Source: Halomonas halophila
Lineage (GTDB): Bacteria; Pseudomonadota; Gammaproteobacteria; Pseudomonadales; Halomonadaceae
DNA length: 43,027 bases
Reading direction: 5' to 3'
Assembly (NCBI GenBank): GCA_002433675.1
Contig: DJIP01000211.1
Span: forward strand, 1 to 43,027
Every line of letters starts with the position of its first letter. The first letter of the stretch is position 1. The translations under genes were made by a program, and so were the position numbers. Positions 1 through 8,351 of the stretch are shown here, one piece after another. The notes beneath the pieces were generated by a model, which saw only the letters and a program-made list of their open reading frames with translations, was not told where the DNA came from and searched no databases.

Positions 1-1
1 G

Positions 2-520
2 GCGCTGGTGCCCTGTACGCCTCTGGGTTGCTTGCTGCTGCTGCAGGATTGCCTGGGTGACTTGACCGGTCTCAAGGCCGTTATTGTCGGGCGCTCGAAC
101 ATCGTCGGAAAGCCGATGGCGCAACTGCTGCTGAAGGCGCATTGCACGGTGACGATGGTGCACTCACGTAGCCGAAATATGGCCGACGAATGCCGACAGG
201 CGGATATCCTGGTGGTCGCAGTAGGTCGCCCCGGAATAATCGGAAGCGATCATGTCAAGCCGGGGGCCACGGTGATTGATGTCGGCATCAACCGCGAGGA
301 TCTTGGCGAAGGTCAGTCACGGCTCGTTGGAGACGTCGATTTCGCGGCGGTTGCCAAGGTGGCCGGAGCCATCACCCCAGTGCCGGGAGGGGTAGGGCCG
401 ATGACCGTCGCCTGTCTGCTGCGCAATACACTGTACGCCGCGCAGCGCAGAGAGAGCGCTCGGCAAAAGGCCTCCGAGCTCGATGTCTCAACGAAGGGGG
501 TGGCTGGTGAGCCAGGTTGA
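2..520 (+). CDS. folD: Bifunctional methylene-THF dehydrogenase/cyclohydrolase FolD (3' part)
   Basis: Partial: the 5' end lies outside the window, and about 172 C-terminal residues of the usual ~290 are present. FolD interconverts 5,10-methylene-THF and 10-formyl-THF using NADP in the cytosol. The visible part begins at the PCTPLG motif, followed by the Rossmann segment with [10 protein letters not shown], the IDVGIN strand, and the PGGVGPMT motif near the C terminus, all typical of the family. The reading frame ends at the TGA at 518-520 and overlaps the start of the next gene, so the two are probably co-transcribed. Coupling to an ETF:quinone oxidoreductase fits methyl-group oxidation (for example dimethylglycine or sarcosine) feeding THF and ETF, but this is inference. 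The genome may hold another folD copy; this cannot be judged here. Confidence 0.93.
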   Translation, partial: ALVPCTPLGCLLLLQDCLGDLTGLKAVIVGRSNIVGKPMAQLLLKAHCTVTMVHSRSRNMADECRQADILVVAVGRPGIIGSDHVKPGATVIDVGINREDLGEGQSRLVGDVDFAAVAKVAGAITPVPGGVGPMTVACLLRNTLYAAQRRESARQKASELDVSTKGVAGEPG

Positions 521-2171
521 ACGGGAGTTTCTGGAATTCGACGTGGTCATTGTCGGTGCAGGCCCTTCTGGCCTCGCTGCAGCCTGTCGTTTGATGCAGC
601 AGGCCAACGAGGTCGGGCATGAATTGTCCGTGTGCGTGGTGGAGAAGGGCTCCGAGGTCGGTGCCCACACGCTGTCCGGGGCCATCCTCGAGCCTCGAGC
701 GCTCGAGGAACTGTTTCCTGACTGGGCCGATCGAAGGGCACCGCTGACCGTCCCAGCCAAGCGAGACGAGGTCTATCTGCTCCAGGATGCCCAGAAGGCC
801 GTGAAGCTGCCCAACGCGCTGGTACCTCCGAGCATGCATAACACCGGCGGAGATATCATGCGTTACGTGATCAGCGCCGGCAATCTGTGTCGCTGGTTGG
901 CTGAACAGGCGGAAGATCTTGGCGTCGAGGTGTTTCCGGGATTTGCCGCGCAAGAGGCGCTGGTCGATGACGGCGGAGTGGTGCGTGGGGTTGTCACCGG
1001 CGACATGGGCGTGGACGCCGATGGTAAACCGATGGACGGCTATACGCCTGGTCTGGAACTGCGAGCCAAGTACACCTTGTTTGCAGAGGGGGCCCGCGGC
1101 CATCTGGGCAAACGCCTGATCGAGACCTTTGATCTGGCGAAAGGCAGGGACCCTCAGCATTACGGGATCGGGCTCAAGGAGTTGTGGGATGTCCCCGCAG
1201 ATCAACATGAGCCGGGACTGGTGCTGCACGGCTCAGGTTGGCCGCTGGACAAGCACACACATGGTGGCTGGTTCCTGTATCACGCCGACAACTCCCAGGT
1301 GGTGGTCGGATTGATTCTTGATCTTGCTTATCAGAATCCCTGGTTGTCGCCCTTTGACGAGTTTCAGCGTTTGAAGCACCACCCGGTATTGGCCAAGCAC
1401 TTGAAAGGTGGCAAGCGCGTTGCCTATGGGGCGCGTGCCATCGCCAAGGGCGGACTGAACTGCCTGCCGAAAATGACCTTCCCTGGTGGATTATTGATAG
1501 GCTGCGACGCTGGCACCCTCAATTTTGCCAAGATCAAAGGGCTGCACACCGCCATGAAGTCAGGGCTGGTCGCCGCGGAAACGGTCTTCGAGGCATTGAG
1601 CAAGGGGGATACCGGGGGGAGTGAGCTTGCTGCGTTCGAGGACAAGTGGCAGTCCAGCTGGGCCTACGCTGAACTCGACAAGAGCCGTAACTTTGGTCCG
1701 GCGATTCATAAGTACGGCACGGTGGCAGGGGGGGCGTACAACTTTCTTGACCAGCTTGTCGGTGGCAAGTTGCCGCGTGTTCACGACACCAGGCCGGACC
1801 ATACTCGCCTGCTGAAAGCTGAGGAGTGCGAGAAGATCGACTATCCCAGGCCGGACGGCGTGTTGTCCTTCGACAAGCTCTCCTCGGTGTTTTTATCAAA
1901 TACCAACCATGAGGAGAACCAGCCTTGCCATCTTCGGCTCAAGGATCCTGAACTACCGATCCGCGAGAACCTGCCTGAATTCGCGGAGCCGGCCCAGCGC
2001 TATTGTCCGGCGGGAGTCTATGAGGTGGTCGAAGATGCCGATGGGCAACCGCGGTTTCAGATCAATTTTCAGAACTGTGTTCACTGCAAGACGTGCGATA
2101 TCAAGGATCCGGCTCAGAATATCACTTGGGTGGCACCTCAAGGTGGTGGGCCCAACTACCCGAATATGTAG
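507..2171 (+). CDS. Electron transfer flavoprotein:ubiquinone oxidoreductase (ETF-QO)
   Basis: Passes electrons from reduced ETF to the membrane quinone pool. The N terminus has the FAD motif (VIVGAGPSG) right after an EFDVV strand. The C terminus carries the ETF-QO ferredoxin-like segment with the cysteines of [12 protein letters not shown] for one 4Fe-4S cluster and ends in the usual GGGPNYPNM. Length (about 554 aa) is normal. I prefer the GTG at 507 because AAGGGGG at 494-500 is well placed before it and the protein then begins like known ETF-QOs; an in-frame ATG at 483 would add eight residues. Either start overlaps folD. It probably serves ETF-dependent dehydrogenases encoded elsewhere; whether it serves the dehydrogenase at 22355-25540 is unknown. 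Confidence 0.94.
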   Translation: MSQVEREFLEFDVVIVGAGPSGLAAACRLMQQANEVGHELSVCVVEKGSEVGAHTLSGAILEPRALEELFPDWADRRAPLTVPAKRDEVYLLQDAQKAVKLPNALVPPSMHNTGGDIMRYVISAGNLCRWLAEQAEDLGVEVFPGFAAQEALVDDGGVVRGVVTGDMGVDADGKPMDGYTPGLELRAKYTLFAEGARGHLGKRLIETFDLAKGRDPQHYGIGLKELWDVPADQHEPGLVLHGSGWPLDKHTHGGWFLYHADNSQVVVGLILDLAYQNPWLSPFDEFQRLKHHPVLAKHLKGGKRVAYGARAIAKGGLNCLPKMTFPGGLLIGCDAGTLNFAKIKGLHTAMKSGLVAAETVFEALSKGDTGGSELAAFEDKWQSSWAYAELDKSRNFGPAIHKYGTVAGGAYNFLDQLVGGKLPRVHDTRPDHTRLLKAEECEKIDYPRPDGVLSFDKLSSVFLSNTNHEENQPCHLRLKDPELPIRENLPEFAEPAQRYCPAGVYEVVEDADGQPRFQINFQNCVHCKTCDIKDPAQNITWVAPQGGGPNYPNM

Positions 2172-2175
2172 CTCA

Positions 2176-2215
2176 GCGGAGTCTCCGCATTACAGGATGC
2201 GGGCCCTTTGGCCCG
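2176..2215 (+). terminator. Two tandem hairpins after ETF-QO
   Basis: Just after the stop codon lie GCGGA/TCCGC (2176-2188) and CGGGCC-CTTT-GGCCCG (2200-2215). Neither is followed by a T-run, so this may be an mRNA 3' end structure rather than a classical intrinsic terminator. Confidence 0.35.
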
Positions 2216-2300
2216 TGTGAAGGGACTGTGTGTTCGTCGGCGTCCGCTATTCACACCGCTGCCGCAGCCAAGGGGGCCTGCTCCACAGCGCGGCGGTGTG

Positions 2301-2567
2301 TTTCCTGGCGCGTTTTCCGTCTTGGCGAGAGCAGCCGACAAACTCGCCGAGCGCGGGGCCGAAGTGCTGGTGCTGGCCTGCACCGAATTGTCGGTGATCG
2401 GTGGTGCGCTCGATGTCCCGGTTGCGGTGGTGGATACGGTACGGATCCTGGCAGATCAGGTGGCGCCGACCTGTCAGCAGTGCACTGGTGACGAGGGCGA
2501 GCACTTCGGTCAGATTGCCAGGTTGCCTGTCAATTTCAGCGAAGGTGGCCCGAAGGGTACGGCTTGA
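2301..2567 (+). pseudogene. Remnant of an Asp/Glu (hydantoin) racemase family gene
   Basis: An open frame resembles only the C-terminal part of aspartate/glutamate racemase-family proteins: a helix, then GAEVLVLACTELSVI with the second catalytic-type Cys in the ACTE motif, then a conserved VPVAVVDTVRILA strand-helix. The N-terminal half with the first catalytic Cys is absent; the upstream in-frame sequence does not look like the family. No good ribosome binding site precedes the fragment. It is best read as a decayed gene left by deletion. The 2172-2622 gap otherwise holds only hairpins and the MarR promoter. Confidence 0.6.
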
Positions 2568-2590
2568 CCCGGGCAGGGCCGTCATTTACG

Positions 2591-2603
2591 TTGCTAGTAC
2601 CAA
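2591..2603. promoter_or_regulatory. Candidate MarR operator, copy 1
   Basis: TTGCTAGTACCAA, a dyad of form TTGNTANTANCAA, lies 20 bases before the MarR start codon. The same dyad occurs at 3187-3199 before the next gene. Confidence 0.55.
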
Positions 2604-2622
2604 CTAAACTGCCTGAGACACG

Positions 2623-3168
2623 ATGCCTCTCCAAAGCGATAGCGATAATAAAAGCGATAGCGACAACCCTCGCGACCTCCCGAGCGGCGAGAACCTCGAC
2701 CGGGATGCCCGGGCGCTCTATGACGCGCTCAATCAACTGATTCGGGTCCATCAGTTTCGAGATCGTGATCGCATCTGCGGCTATGACCTTTCGGTGGCCC
2801 AGTGCTATGCCCTGGAGACCCTGGTTCATCAAGGGCCGCTGCGCCTGCAGGGGCTGGCAAGCGTAATGTACCTGGACAAGAGCACGGCGAGTCGCGTGGT
2901 GGATGCCTTGGTGCGCAAGGGACATGTCGACCGGATTGCCGATCCGGCTGATCGACGTGCCGCGCTGATTCGGCCCACGGTGCAGGGAGAAGCGCTGTAC
3001 CAGACGATTCGCGCCGACCTGATCGCTGAAGAGCGGGCGATGCTCGAAGGTCTCACCCCGGATATGCGTCAGGCGGCGCTGACCCTGATACGGCAGTTGA
3101 CCCAGGCCGCGCATCGGCGCTGTGGTCCGGGGCCTGGAGGCCTGAGTCCAGTCCAGAACGAGACCTGA
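2623..3168 (+). CDS. MarR-family transcriptional regulator
   Basis: About 181 aa, with a winged helix-turn-helix spanning roughly residues 45-135. The recognition segment is SVMYLDKSTASRVVDALVRK, followed by the wing DPADRRAALI, a standard MarR signature. MarR dimers usually repress their own gene and a neighbour and release DNA on binding a small aromatic or oxidised ligand. Residues 4-16 are a Ser-Asp repeat (SDSDNK, SDSDNP) encoded by an 18-bp tandem duplication, which looks like a recent N-terminal extension. Matching 13-bp dyads precede this gene and the FAD oxidoreductase gene downstream, so that enzyme is the likely target. The ribosome binding site before the ATG is weak; a later start is possible. 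Confidence 0.9.
   Translation: MPLQSDSDNKSDSDNPRDLPSGENLDRDARALYDALNQLIRVHQFRDRDRICGYDLSVAQCYALETLVHQGPLRLQGLASVMYLDKSTASRVVDALVRKGHVDRIADPADRRAALIRPTVQGEALYQTIRADLIAEERAMLEGLTPDMRQAALTLIRQLTQAAHRRCGPGPGGLSPVQNET
2633..2668 (+). repeat. 18-bp tandem duplication inside the MarR 5' end
   Basis: Two adjacent 18-bp units, 2633-2650 and 2651-2668, both begin AAAGCGATAGCGA and match at about 15 of 18 positions. They encode the SDSDN repeat. Confidence 0.75.
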
Positions 3169-3186
3169 GTTTTTTTGCCTATAAAG

Positions 3187-3199
3187 TTGGTACTAACAA
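3187..3199. promoter_or_regulatory. Candidate MarR operator, copy 2, with promoter
   Basis: TTGGTACTAACAA has the same dyad TTGNTANTANCAA as 2591-2603 and sits immediately before a -10-like TAATAT (3201-3206). Binding would block the promoter of the FAD oxidoreductase gene at 3257. Confidence 0.55.
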
Positions 3200-3256
3200 C
3201 TAATATAGGGTTCGTGGGCACTCCCGTAACAATGCCACTCACTGAAGGAGCGATAG

Positions 3257-4444
3257 ATGAATCAGGCAAGCGGCAGGATCGCGATTATCGGAGGTGGCCC
3301 CATCGGGCTCGCCGCCTGCGCCCATGCGCTAGCGCATGGACTCGATCCGGTAGTCATCGAAGCGGGTACGGGCGTCGGTGAGCATCTTCGGCAGTGGGGG
3401 CATGTGCGAATGTTCACGCCCTGGGAATGCAACCTCGACGATCACGCTGCCGCACTGTTGAAGGCTTCGGGATGGCTGCCGCCGGGCGGCAATGCTTGCC
3501 CGACCGGCCAGGAGCTTGTAGAGCACTATCTGGAGCCGCTGGCGAACCTGCCTGAACTCCGAGACCGCGTGCACCTGCAAAGTCGCGTGCTGGGCGTGAG
3601 TCGGTCCGGTATCGATGTGCTGAAGGACAAGGGGCGCTTCGAGGCGCCGTTCATCCTGAGGATTGGTGACCCCGATGGCGAGCGGGACCTTTTGGCCGAA
3701 GCGGTCATCGATGCCTCCGGTACCTTTGGCCAGCCCAACTGGATGGGGGCCCACGGGATGCCGGCGCTGGGGGAAGCACGACGGGCACAGCGAGTGACCT
3801 ACGGTCTGCCGGCGGTGCTGCAGGAGGGGCGCGATCGCTACGCCAACCGGCGTGTGCTGGTGGTAGGCGCCGGGCATTCGGCCTTCAATCTACTCCGCGA
3901 TCTGGCCGAGCTTGCCAAGGCAGCCCCGGATACCAGGGTGCTGTGGGCGATCCGGGGTGAGTCACCGGCCAGAATGTTCTGTGGGTGCGCCGACGATCCT
4001 CTCGAGCAACGTGGTCGGCTCGCTCTGGAGGTTCAGCGCCTGGTGAGCGATGGCAGGATCGAGGTCTATCCCGGGGTCAGGATCGAGCGACTCGAGGAGG
4101 GGGCCGATGGTCTGTTCATCCACGGGGAAGGTCAGTGCCTGCCGCCGGTGGACGAGGTCATCGTCGCTACCGGCTTCCGGCCGGACCTGTCGCTGTTGAC
4201 CGAGCTTCGCCTCGAGCTGGACCCGGCCACCCAGAGTCCGGTTCGTCTGGCGCCGTTGATCGATCCCAACGTACACAGCTGTGGCTCGGTGCCCTCCCAC
4301 GGCGCCGAAGAGCTCCGCCACCCGGAGGAGGGGCTGTATATCCTGGGCATCAAGAGCTACGGCCGCGCCCCCACTTTCCTGTTGCGGACCGGTTACGAAC
4401 AGGTGCGCTCGGTGGTGGCAACGCTGTCGGAAAGGGCGGCATGA
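3257..4444 (+). CDS. FAD/NAD(P)-dependent oxidoreductase, flavin monooxygenase-like
   Basis: About 395 aa. An N-terminal FAD motif (IIGGGPIG, residues 10-17) is followed by the motif region RMFTPWECN common in the CzcO/TrkA-like flavoprotein group, a second dinucleotide fold near residue 202 (VVGAGHSAFN), and the ATGFRPD motif near residue 305. This architecture is that of class B-type flavin monooxygenases and relatives that hydroxylate small molecules with NADPH and O2. The substrate is unknown; the family also occurs in arsenic and xenobiotic clusters, but nothing nearby supports arsenic. GAAGGAG precedes the ATG. The gene follows the MarR gene and shares its operator, so it is probably induced by a MarR ligand. 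Confidence 0.85.
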   Translation: MNQASGRIAIIGGGPIGLAACAHALAHGLDPVVIEAGTGVGEHLRQWGHVRMFTPWECNLDDHAAALLKASGWLPPGGNACPTGQELVEHYLEPLANLPELRDRVHLQSRVLGVSRSGIDVLKDKGRFEAPFILRIGDPDGERDLLAEAVIDASGTFGQPNWMGAHGMPALGEARRAQRVTYGLPAVLQEGRDRYANRRVLVVGAGHSAFNLLRDLAELAKAAPDTRVLWAIRGESPARMFCGCADDPLEQRGRLALEVQRLVSDGRIEVYPGVRIERLEEGADGLFIHGEGQCLPPVDEVIVATGFRPDLSLLTELRLELDPATQSPVRLAPLIDPNVHSCGSVPSHGAEELRHPEEGLYILGIKSYGRAPTFLLRTGYEQVRSVVATLSERAA

Positions 4445-4538
4445 GGTAGCCTCAGCCATTGATGGAAAGACGATTCCTGCAAGGATGACGGGGTTAGGGG
4501 GGGCGTGTCTGAACGAATCAACCTGCCTGACATAGACA

Positions 4539-4572
4539 GCCCCCGGTAGGTGAGGCATCACTCACCAGGGGC
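4539..4572. terminator. Hairpin between convergent genes
   Basis: GCCCC...GGTGAG-GCATCA-CTCACC-A-GGGGC folds into a two-part stem between the oxidoreductase (plus) and the DoxX gene (minus). There is no long T-run, so it is only a plausible bidirectional terminator. Confidence 0.4.
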
Positions 4573-4595
4573 GCGTCTGTTCTGGCGACGTCGCC

Positions 4596-5030
4596 TCAGG
4601 CGGTGACGGGTGATGCCGGGCGTTCCAGCGTCAGCAGGGTGTCGTGGTCGCGCAGGCGATAGAGGGTGTAGCAGGCGGCCAGCATCGGCAGGGCGGCGAA
4701 GAACAGCATATGGCCGAAGGGATCGGTCACCATCGCCGGGATAGTCACCAGCGTCGAGACGCCGTGCACCAGCAGCACGCCACCATAGCTTATGCGCTTG
4801 AAGCTGCCGCTGACGAAGGCCAGGATCAGCACCAGTTCGAGCACTCCCAGCGCCACCACGACGGCGGTGCCGACGCCGGCGATGCCGAAGTACTTGTCCA
4901 TGATCCCGCTGCCCTGGCTTGGGTTGATGAACTTGCTCAGGGTCCAGACCAGCAGTACCAGAAAGATGCCTACGCGCATCGCCAGCAGTCCGCCCTTGAG
5001 GCCCGCCATCTCGTTTCCTTCAGTGTGCAT
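4596..5030 (-). CDS. DoxX-family small membrane protein
   Basis: About 144 aa with four predicted transmembrane helices: near residues 15-32, 50-72, 80-100 and 107-125. The pattern RVGIFLVLLVWTLSKFINP and a following long helix matches DoxX/DoxD-like integral membrane proteins, whose biochemical role is generally uncertain (redox or membrane stress in some bacteria). Two starts are credible: the ATG at 5030 (AAGGAAG in front) and the ATG at 5009 (GAAGGAAACGAG in front), giving 144 or 137 aa. It stands alone on the minus strand, converging on the oxidoreductase, so no partner can be inferred. Confidence 0.8.
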   Translation of the reverse strand: MHTEGNEMAGLKGGLLAMRVGIFLVLLVWTLSKFINPSQGSGIMDKYFGIAGVGTAVVVALGVLELVLILAFVSGSFKRISYGGVLLVHGVSTLVTIPAMVTDPFGHMLFFAALPMLAACYTLYRLRDHDTLLTLERPASPVTA

Positions 5031-5153
5031 TTGAACTTCCTTGGTCGTCTGTCAGGGGATGGTGCTCGCTGGACGAGCACCGTGCGGGGGTGGGTCGCAT
5101 CCGAAGGCGGGACCTTACAACCAGAAGGAAGAAATCTGCGGCTCATGGCTTCA

Positions 5154-5181
5154 GGCGCCCGTCCCTTTCGGGATGGGCGCC
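5154..5181 (-). terminator. Strong stem-loop after the hydroxylysine operon
   Basis: GGCGCCCGTCCC-TTTC-GGGATGGGCGCC forms a 12-bp stem (one G-U pair) 70 bases beyond the stop codon of the last operon gene. There is no U-tract, so it may stabilise the mRNA 3' end or act with Rho. Confidence 0.5.
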
Positions 5182-5250
5182 AGGCTGGGGAAACGAGGAC
5201 GAGCGGTTTCGATAAGCGTTGCTCGCGGGCAAGCCTGTCCAGAGAAGGGC

Positions 5251-6009
5251 TTATCGAGGAAAATACTGGTCGTAGATCGCTTCGTAGGTGCCGTCCTGCC
5301 TCAGCTCCGACAATGCCAGGTTGAACTTGTCCGCGAGCGCCTCGTCGCGTTGACGAAAGGCGATACCAAAGCCCTCGCCGAAGTATTTCACGGGTTCGTT
5401 GACCAGTTCGCCGACCACGCGATACTCGTCGCTGTCGTTCAGCAGGGTGGCGACACCGGCGGGATGGTCAAGGAAGATCAGGTCCACGCGTCCGGTCTTG
5501 ATGTCCATGATCATGTCGGATGTGGTGGAGTATCGGTTGATGTCAGCGACGCTGCCAAAGGTATCGGTCACGTAGCTGTCCTGCAGTGTGCCGCGCTGCA
5601 CGCCGATGGTTCTTCCTGCCAGCGTCTCGCTGTCGACCTTGTCCAACTCGAGGTCAACGCCACCAAACCAGGCCGAATACGGCTTGATGTAGGGGTCAGA
5701 GAACAGTACGGTCTCGCGCCGGGATTCATTGATGGTCATGGATGACATGATGGCGTCGTACTTGCGTGACAAGAGGCCAGGGATGATGCCGCTCCACTCC
5801 TGCACGATCCATTCACACTCGAGCGACAGGTGGTCGCACAAGGCATTGCCCAGGTCGATGTCGAAGCCGGTCAGTTCGCCGTTGGGTAGCCGGTACTCCA
5901 TCGGCGCGGTCGGAACATCCACGCCAAAGCGTAAGGTATCCTCGGCCATGGCCGAGTCGGCCAGGGGCATCAACAGTGCGGTGGCAAGAGCGGGGAGGGT
6001 ATTGTTCAT
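5251..6009 (-). CDS. ABC transporter periplasmic binding protein, Lys/Arg/ornithine type
   Basis: About 252 aa, exported: signal peptide of ~22 residues ending SAMA before EDT. The mature protein follows the LAO/HisJ pattern: FGVDVPTAPMEYR near the N terminus, GFDIDLGNALC, the Cys58-Cys65 pair with the seven-residue spacing seen in LAO/HisJ, MSSMTINESRRETVLFSDPY with the ligand-carboxylate Arg, and the C-terminal GTYEAIYDQYF. It is last in an operon with two HisQ/HisM permeases, a HisP ATPase and hydroxylysine-type catabolic enzymes. The likely ligand is a basic amino acid, and from context 5-hydroxylysine. TAGGAGAAAG precedes the ATG. Direct ligand identity cannot be read from sequence. Confidence 0.93.
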   Translation of the reverse strand: MNNTLPALATALLMPLADSAMAEDTLRFGVDVPTAPMEYRLPNGELTGFDIDLGNALCDHLSLECEWIVQEWSGIIPGLLSRKYDAIMSSMTINESRRETVLFSDPYIKPYSAWFGGVDLELDKVDSETLAGRTIGVQRGTLQDSYVTDTFGSVADINRYSTTSDMIMDIKTGRVDLIFLDHPAGVATLLNDSDEYRVVGELVNEPVKYFGEGFGIAFRQRDEALADKFNLALSELRQDGTYEAIYDQYFPR

Positions 6010-6021
6010 CTTGTCTTTCTC

Positions 6022-6804
6022 CTAGGGTTTTTGTGGGATGGCATTGCCGAAAAACATGACTTTCCGTCGTTGTCTGCGAACTCCTCTGAGTTGTGGATTG
6101 AAGCGAGACTCCAGACGTCGCAGCGCATAGAGCAGCGACAGGGTGATCGCCAGGTAGAGCAGGGCGGCAAAGATGAAGGCGTCGAAGGGCGCGTAGTAGC
6201 GCGCATAGATGAACTGCGCCGCGCCGGTGATATCCATCAGCGTCACGGTGCTGGCGATGGCGCTGGCATGCAGGGTCAGGATGACCTCGTTGCCGTAGGC
6301 GGGCAGTGCGCGACGAAAGGCGCTGGGAAAGACAATACGTCGATAGATGAGAGGCTTGCTCATGCCGCAGGCCCTGGCCGCCTCCATCTCTCCACGAGGG
6401 GTGTTGGTGATGGCACCGTGGAAGATTTCGGTGGTGTAGGCCACGGTATTCAGGGTGAAGGCCAGTAGTGCCGGCAAGAACGGCTCCTTGACCAGCGGCC
6501 ACAACCAGCTCTCCTGCACATCCTCGATGAACACCACGCCGTAGTAGATCAAGTAGAGCTGTACCAGCAGGGGCGTTCCGCGAAAGACGTAGGTGTAGGC
6601 CTGAATCGGCCGGCGTACCCAGGCGTGACGGGAGCCGCGAGCCAGCGACAGGGGAAGCGAGATCACGAATCCCAGCAGCAGGGACAGCGCCACCAGTGAC
6701 AGGGTCGTCTGAATGCCTTGCCAGTAGATCGCCAGGGTGTCGGGAGTGAAGATCGCGCGCTCGGCGAGCCAGCTGCCGAGCCATGACGTCAGGCTGTCGC
6801 TCAT
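6022..6804 (-). CDS. Amino-acid ABC transporter permease, HisM type
   Basis: About 260 aa with five or six transmembrane helices. It carries the polar amino-acid permease signature: FRGTPLLVQLYLIYYG followed by the EAA loop EMEAARACGMSKPLIYRRIVFPSAFRRALPAY. The latter contacts the ATPase. It forms the inner-membrane channel with the permease encoded just upstream, whose stop overlaps this ATG by four bases (translational coupling). The binding-protein gene follows 12 bases downstream. The C-terminal ~25 residues are strongly basic (RGVRRQRRK), a normal cytoplasmic tail. Substrate inferred as a basic amino acid from the cognate binding protein. Confidence 0.93.
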   Translation of the reverse strand: MSDSLTSWLGSWLAERAIFTPDTLAIYWQGIQTTLSLVALSLLLGFVISLPLSLARGSRHAWVRRPIQAYTYVFRGTPLLVQLYLIYYGVVFIEDVQESWLWPLVKEPFLPALLAFTLNTVAYTTEIFHGAITNTPRGEMEAARACGMSKPLIYRRIVFPSAFRRALPAYGNEVILTLHASAIASTVTLMDITGAAQFIYARYYAPFDAFIFAALLYLAITLSLLYALRRLESRFNPQLRGVRRQRRKVMFFGNAIPQKP

Positions 6805-7508
6805 GACCTTTCCTCCGTGAATCCGGCGTTGTATTTGCGCGAAAGATGCATGAAGACCTGTTCCGATAGGCTGGTCAAAAGCAGGTAGACTGCGCCGACG
6901 AATAGCATGAAGGTGAAGGGCTCAAGGGTCGCCTTGGAGGCCTGGGTGGCAACACGCACCATGTCTGACAAGCCGATCACCGACACCAGCGCCGTGGTCT
7001 TCAGTAGCACCAGCCAGTTGTTGGACAGTCCGGGCAAGGCGTGGCGCATCATCAGAGGGAAACGGATGCGTCTGAAGATCAGTGCACGGCTCATGCCACA
7101 GGCGCTGGCCGCTTCAAGTTGGCCTTCATCCACTGCCTGGATGGCGCCGCGGAAGGTCTCTCCCATGTAGGCCCCGAAGATCACTCCGATGGTCACCACG
7201 CCGGCGACGAAGGCATTGATATCGATGAAGATGTCGAGCCCGAAGCGCGCATGGAGAAGATCGGACAGCTGGTTCATCAACATCTGTCCGCCGAAGAACA
7301 GCAGCATCATCAACACCAGGTCCGGTACGCCTCGGACCACGGTGGTGTAGAGGGTCGCGATCAGATGCGGCAGACGGCGGCCCGACAGCTTGGCGCTGGC
7401 GGTGATCAGGCCAAGCACCACGGCGATCACCAACGACAGTGCGGCTAGCTCGACGGTCACCAGGGCGCCCTCGAGCAGGCGCGCCCCGTAGCCGTGTAGA
7501 TTCAGCAT
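6801..7508 (-). CDS. Amino-acid ABC transporter permease, HisQ type
   Basis: About 235 aa, with about five membrane helices. The conserved VVRGVPDLVLMMLLFFGGQ segment and the EAA loop QLEAASACGMSRALIFRRIRFPLMMRHALPGLSNN identify a polar amino-acid ABC permease of the HisQ/ArtQ group. It pairs with the HisM-type permease downstream, with which it shares a four-base ATGA overlap. The ATPase gene lies 11 bases upstream. All four transporter genes are contiguous, giving a complete importer. Confidence 0.93.
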   Translation of the reverse strand: MLNLHGYGARLLEGALVTVELAALSLVIAVVLGLITASAKLSGRRLPHLIATLYTTVVRGVPDLVLMMLLFFGGQMLMNQLSDLLHARFGLDIFIDINAFVAGVVTIGVIFGAYMGETFRGAIQAVDEGQLEAASACGMSRALIFRRIRFPLMMRHALPGLSNNWLVLLKTTALVSVIGLSDMVRVATQASKATLEPFTFMLFVGAVYLLLTSLSEQVFMHLSRKYNAGFTEERS

Positions 7509-7519
7509 GATGGGCTCCT

Positions 7520-8338
7520 TCAGCGGGTCGACAGAAACTGGCGCAGACGTTCCGATTGCGGGTCCACAAGCAGCTGCTCTGGGGGGCCTGCTTCTTCCAC
7601 CTCGCCTTGGTTGAGAAACATCACCTGGGTCGAGACGTCTCGGGCGAATGCCATCTCGTGGGTCACCAACACCATGGTGCGACCCTCTTCGGCGAGCTGT
7701 TTCATGACCTTCAGGACGTCGCCCACCAACTCTGGGTCGAGCGCCGAGGTCGGTTCGTCGAACAACATCACATCAGGGTTCATGGCCAGTGCGCGGGCGA
7801 TGGCCCCACGTTGCTGCTGGCCGCCGGAGAGCTGTGAGGGGTAGTGGTCGGCACGCTCCTCCAGGCCGACCTTTAACAGCAGTTGGCGCGCCTGCTCGAT
7901 GGCCTCGGCCCGAGGGGTGCCTTGCACGTGGATGGGCGCTTCGATGATGTTGTCCAGCAACGTCATGTGTGACCAAAGGTTGAAGTTCTGGAACACCATG
8001 GCGACGCGTGAACGCATCCACTGCACCCGTCTGGGGTCTGCGGGGACACGGCCCTGCCGACGGGCAGTGAAGTGGATCGGCTGACCGTGGATCTCGAGTT
8101 CGCCAGCGTCCGGTTGCTCCAGCAGATTGAGGCAGCGCAGGAAGGTGCTCTTGCCCGAACCCGAGGAACCGATCAGGGAGATCACGTCGCCACGCCGGGC
8201 CGCGAGAGAGACTCCCTTGAGTACTGGGGTGTCGCCGAAGCGCTTTTCGATGCCCTCGGCCTTCAACAGTATTTCCGACGTCTCGGGCCGGGACAGGGTG
8301 GCTGAAGCATCGTCTGGCATCTTGGTCATTGTTGTCAT
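7520..8338 (-). CDS. Amino-acid ABC transporter ATPase, HisP type
   Basis: About 272 aa from the ATG at 8338. Walker [10 protein letters not shown] at residues 57-65, Q-loop [13 protein letters not shown] signature LSGGQQQR at 170-177, Walker B MLFDEP at 191-196, and the switch His in VLVTHEM. The insert between Walker A and the Q-loop (residues 86-110) is typical of HisP/GltL-type ATPases. It energises the two permeases encoded downstream. The start lies 13 bases after the stop of the kinase/phospho-lyase gene, so transport and catabolism are in one transcript. An upstream in-frame start would overlap that gene and is less likely. One unusual detail: [10 protein letters not shown], where most relatives have QRVAIARAL. 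Confidence 0.94.
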   Translation of the reverse strand: MTTMTKMPDDASATLSRPETSEILLKAEGIEKRFGDTPVLKGVSLAARRGDVISLIGSSGSGKSTFLRCLNLLEQPDAGELEIHGQPIHFTARRQGRVPADPRRVQWMRSRVAMVFQNFNLWSHMTLLDNIIEAPIHVQGTPRAEAIEQARQLLLKVGLEERADHYPSQLSGGQQQRGAIARALAMNPDVMLFDEPTSALDPELVGDVLKVMKQLAEEGRTMVLVTHEMAFARDVSTQVMFLNQGEVEEAGPPEQLLVDPQSERLRQFLSTR

Positions 8339-8351
8339 GGGTCTCACCACA

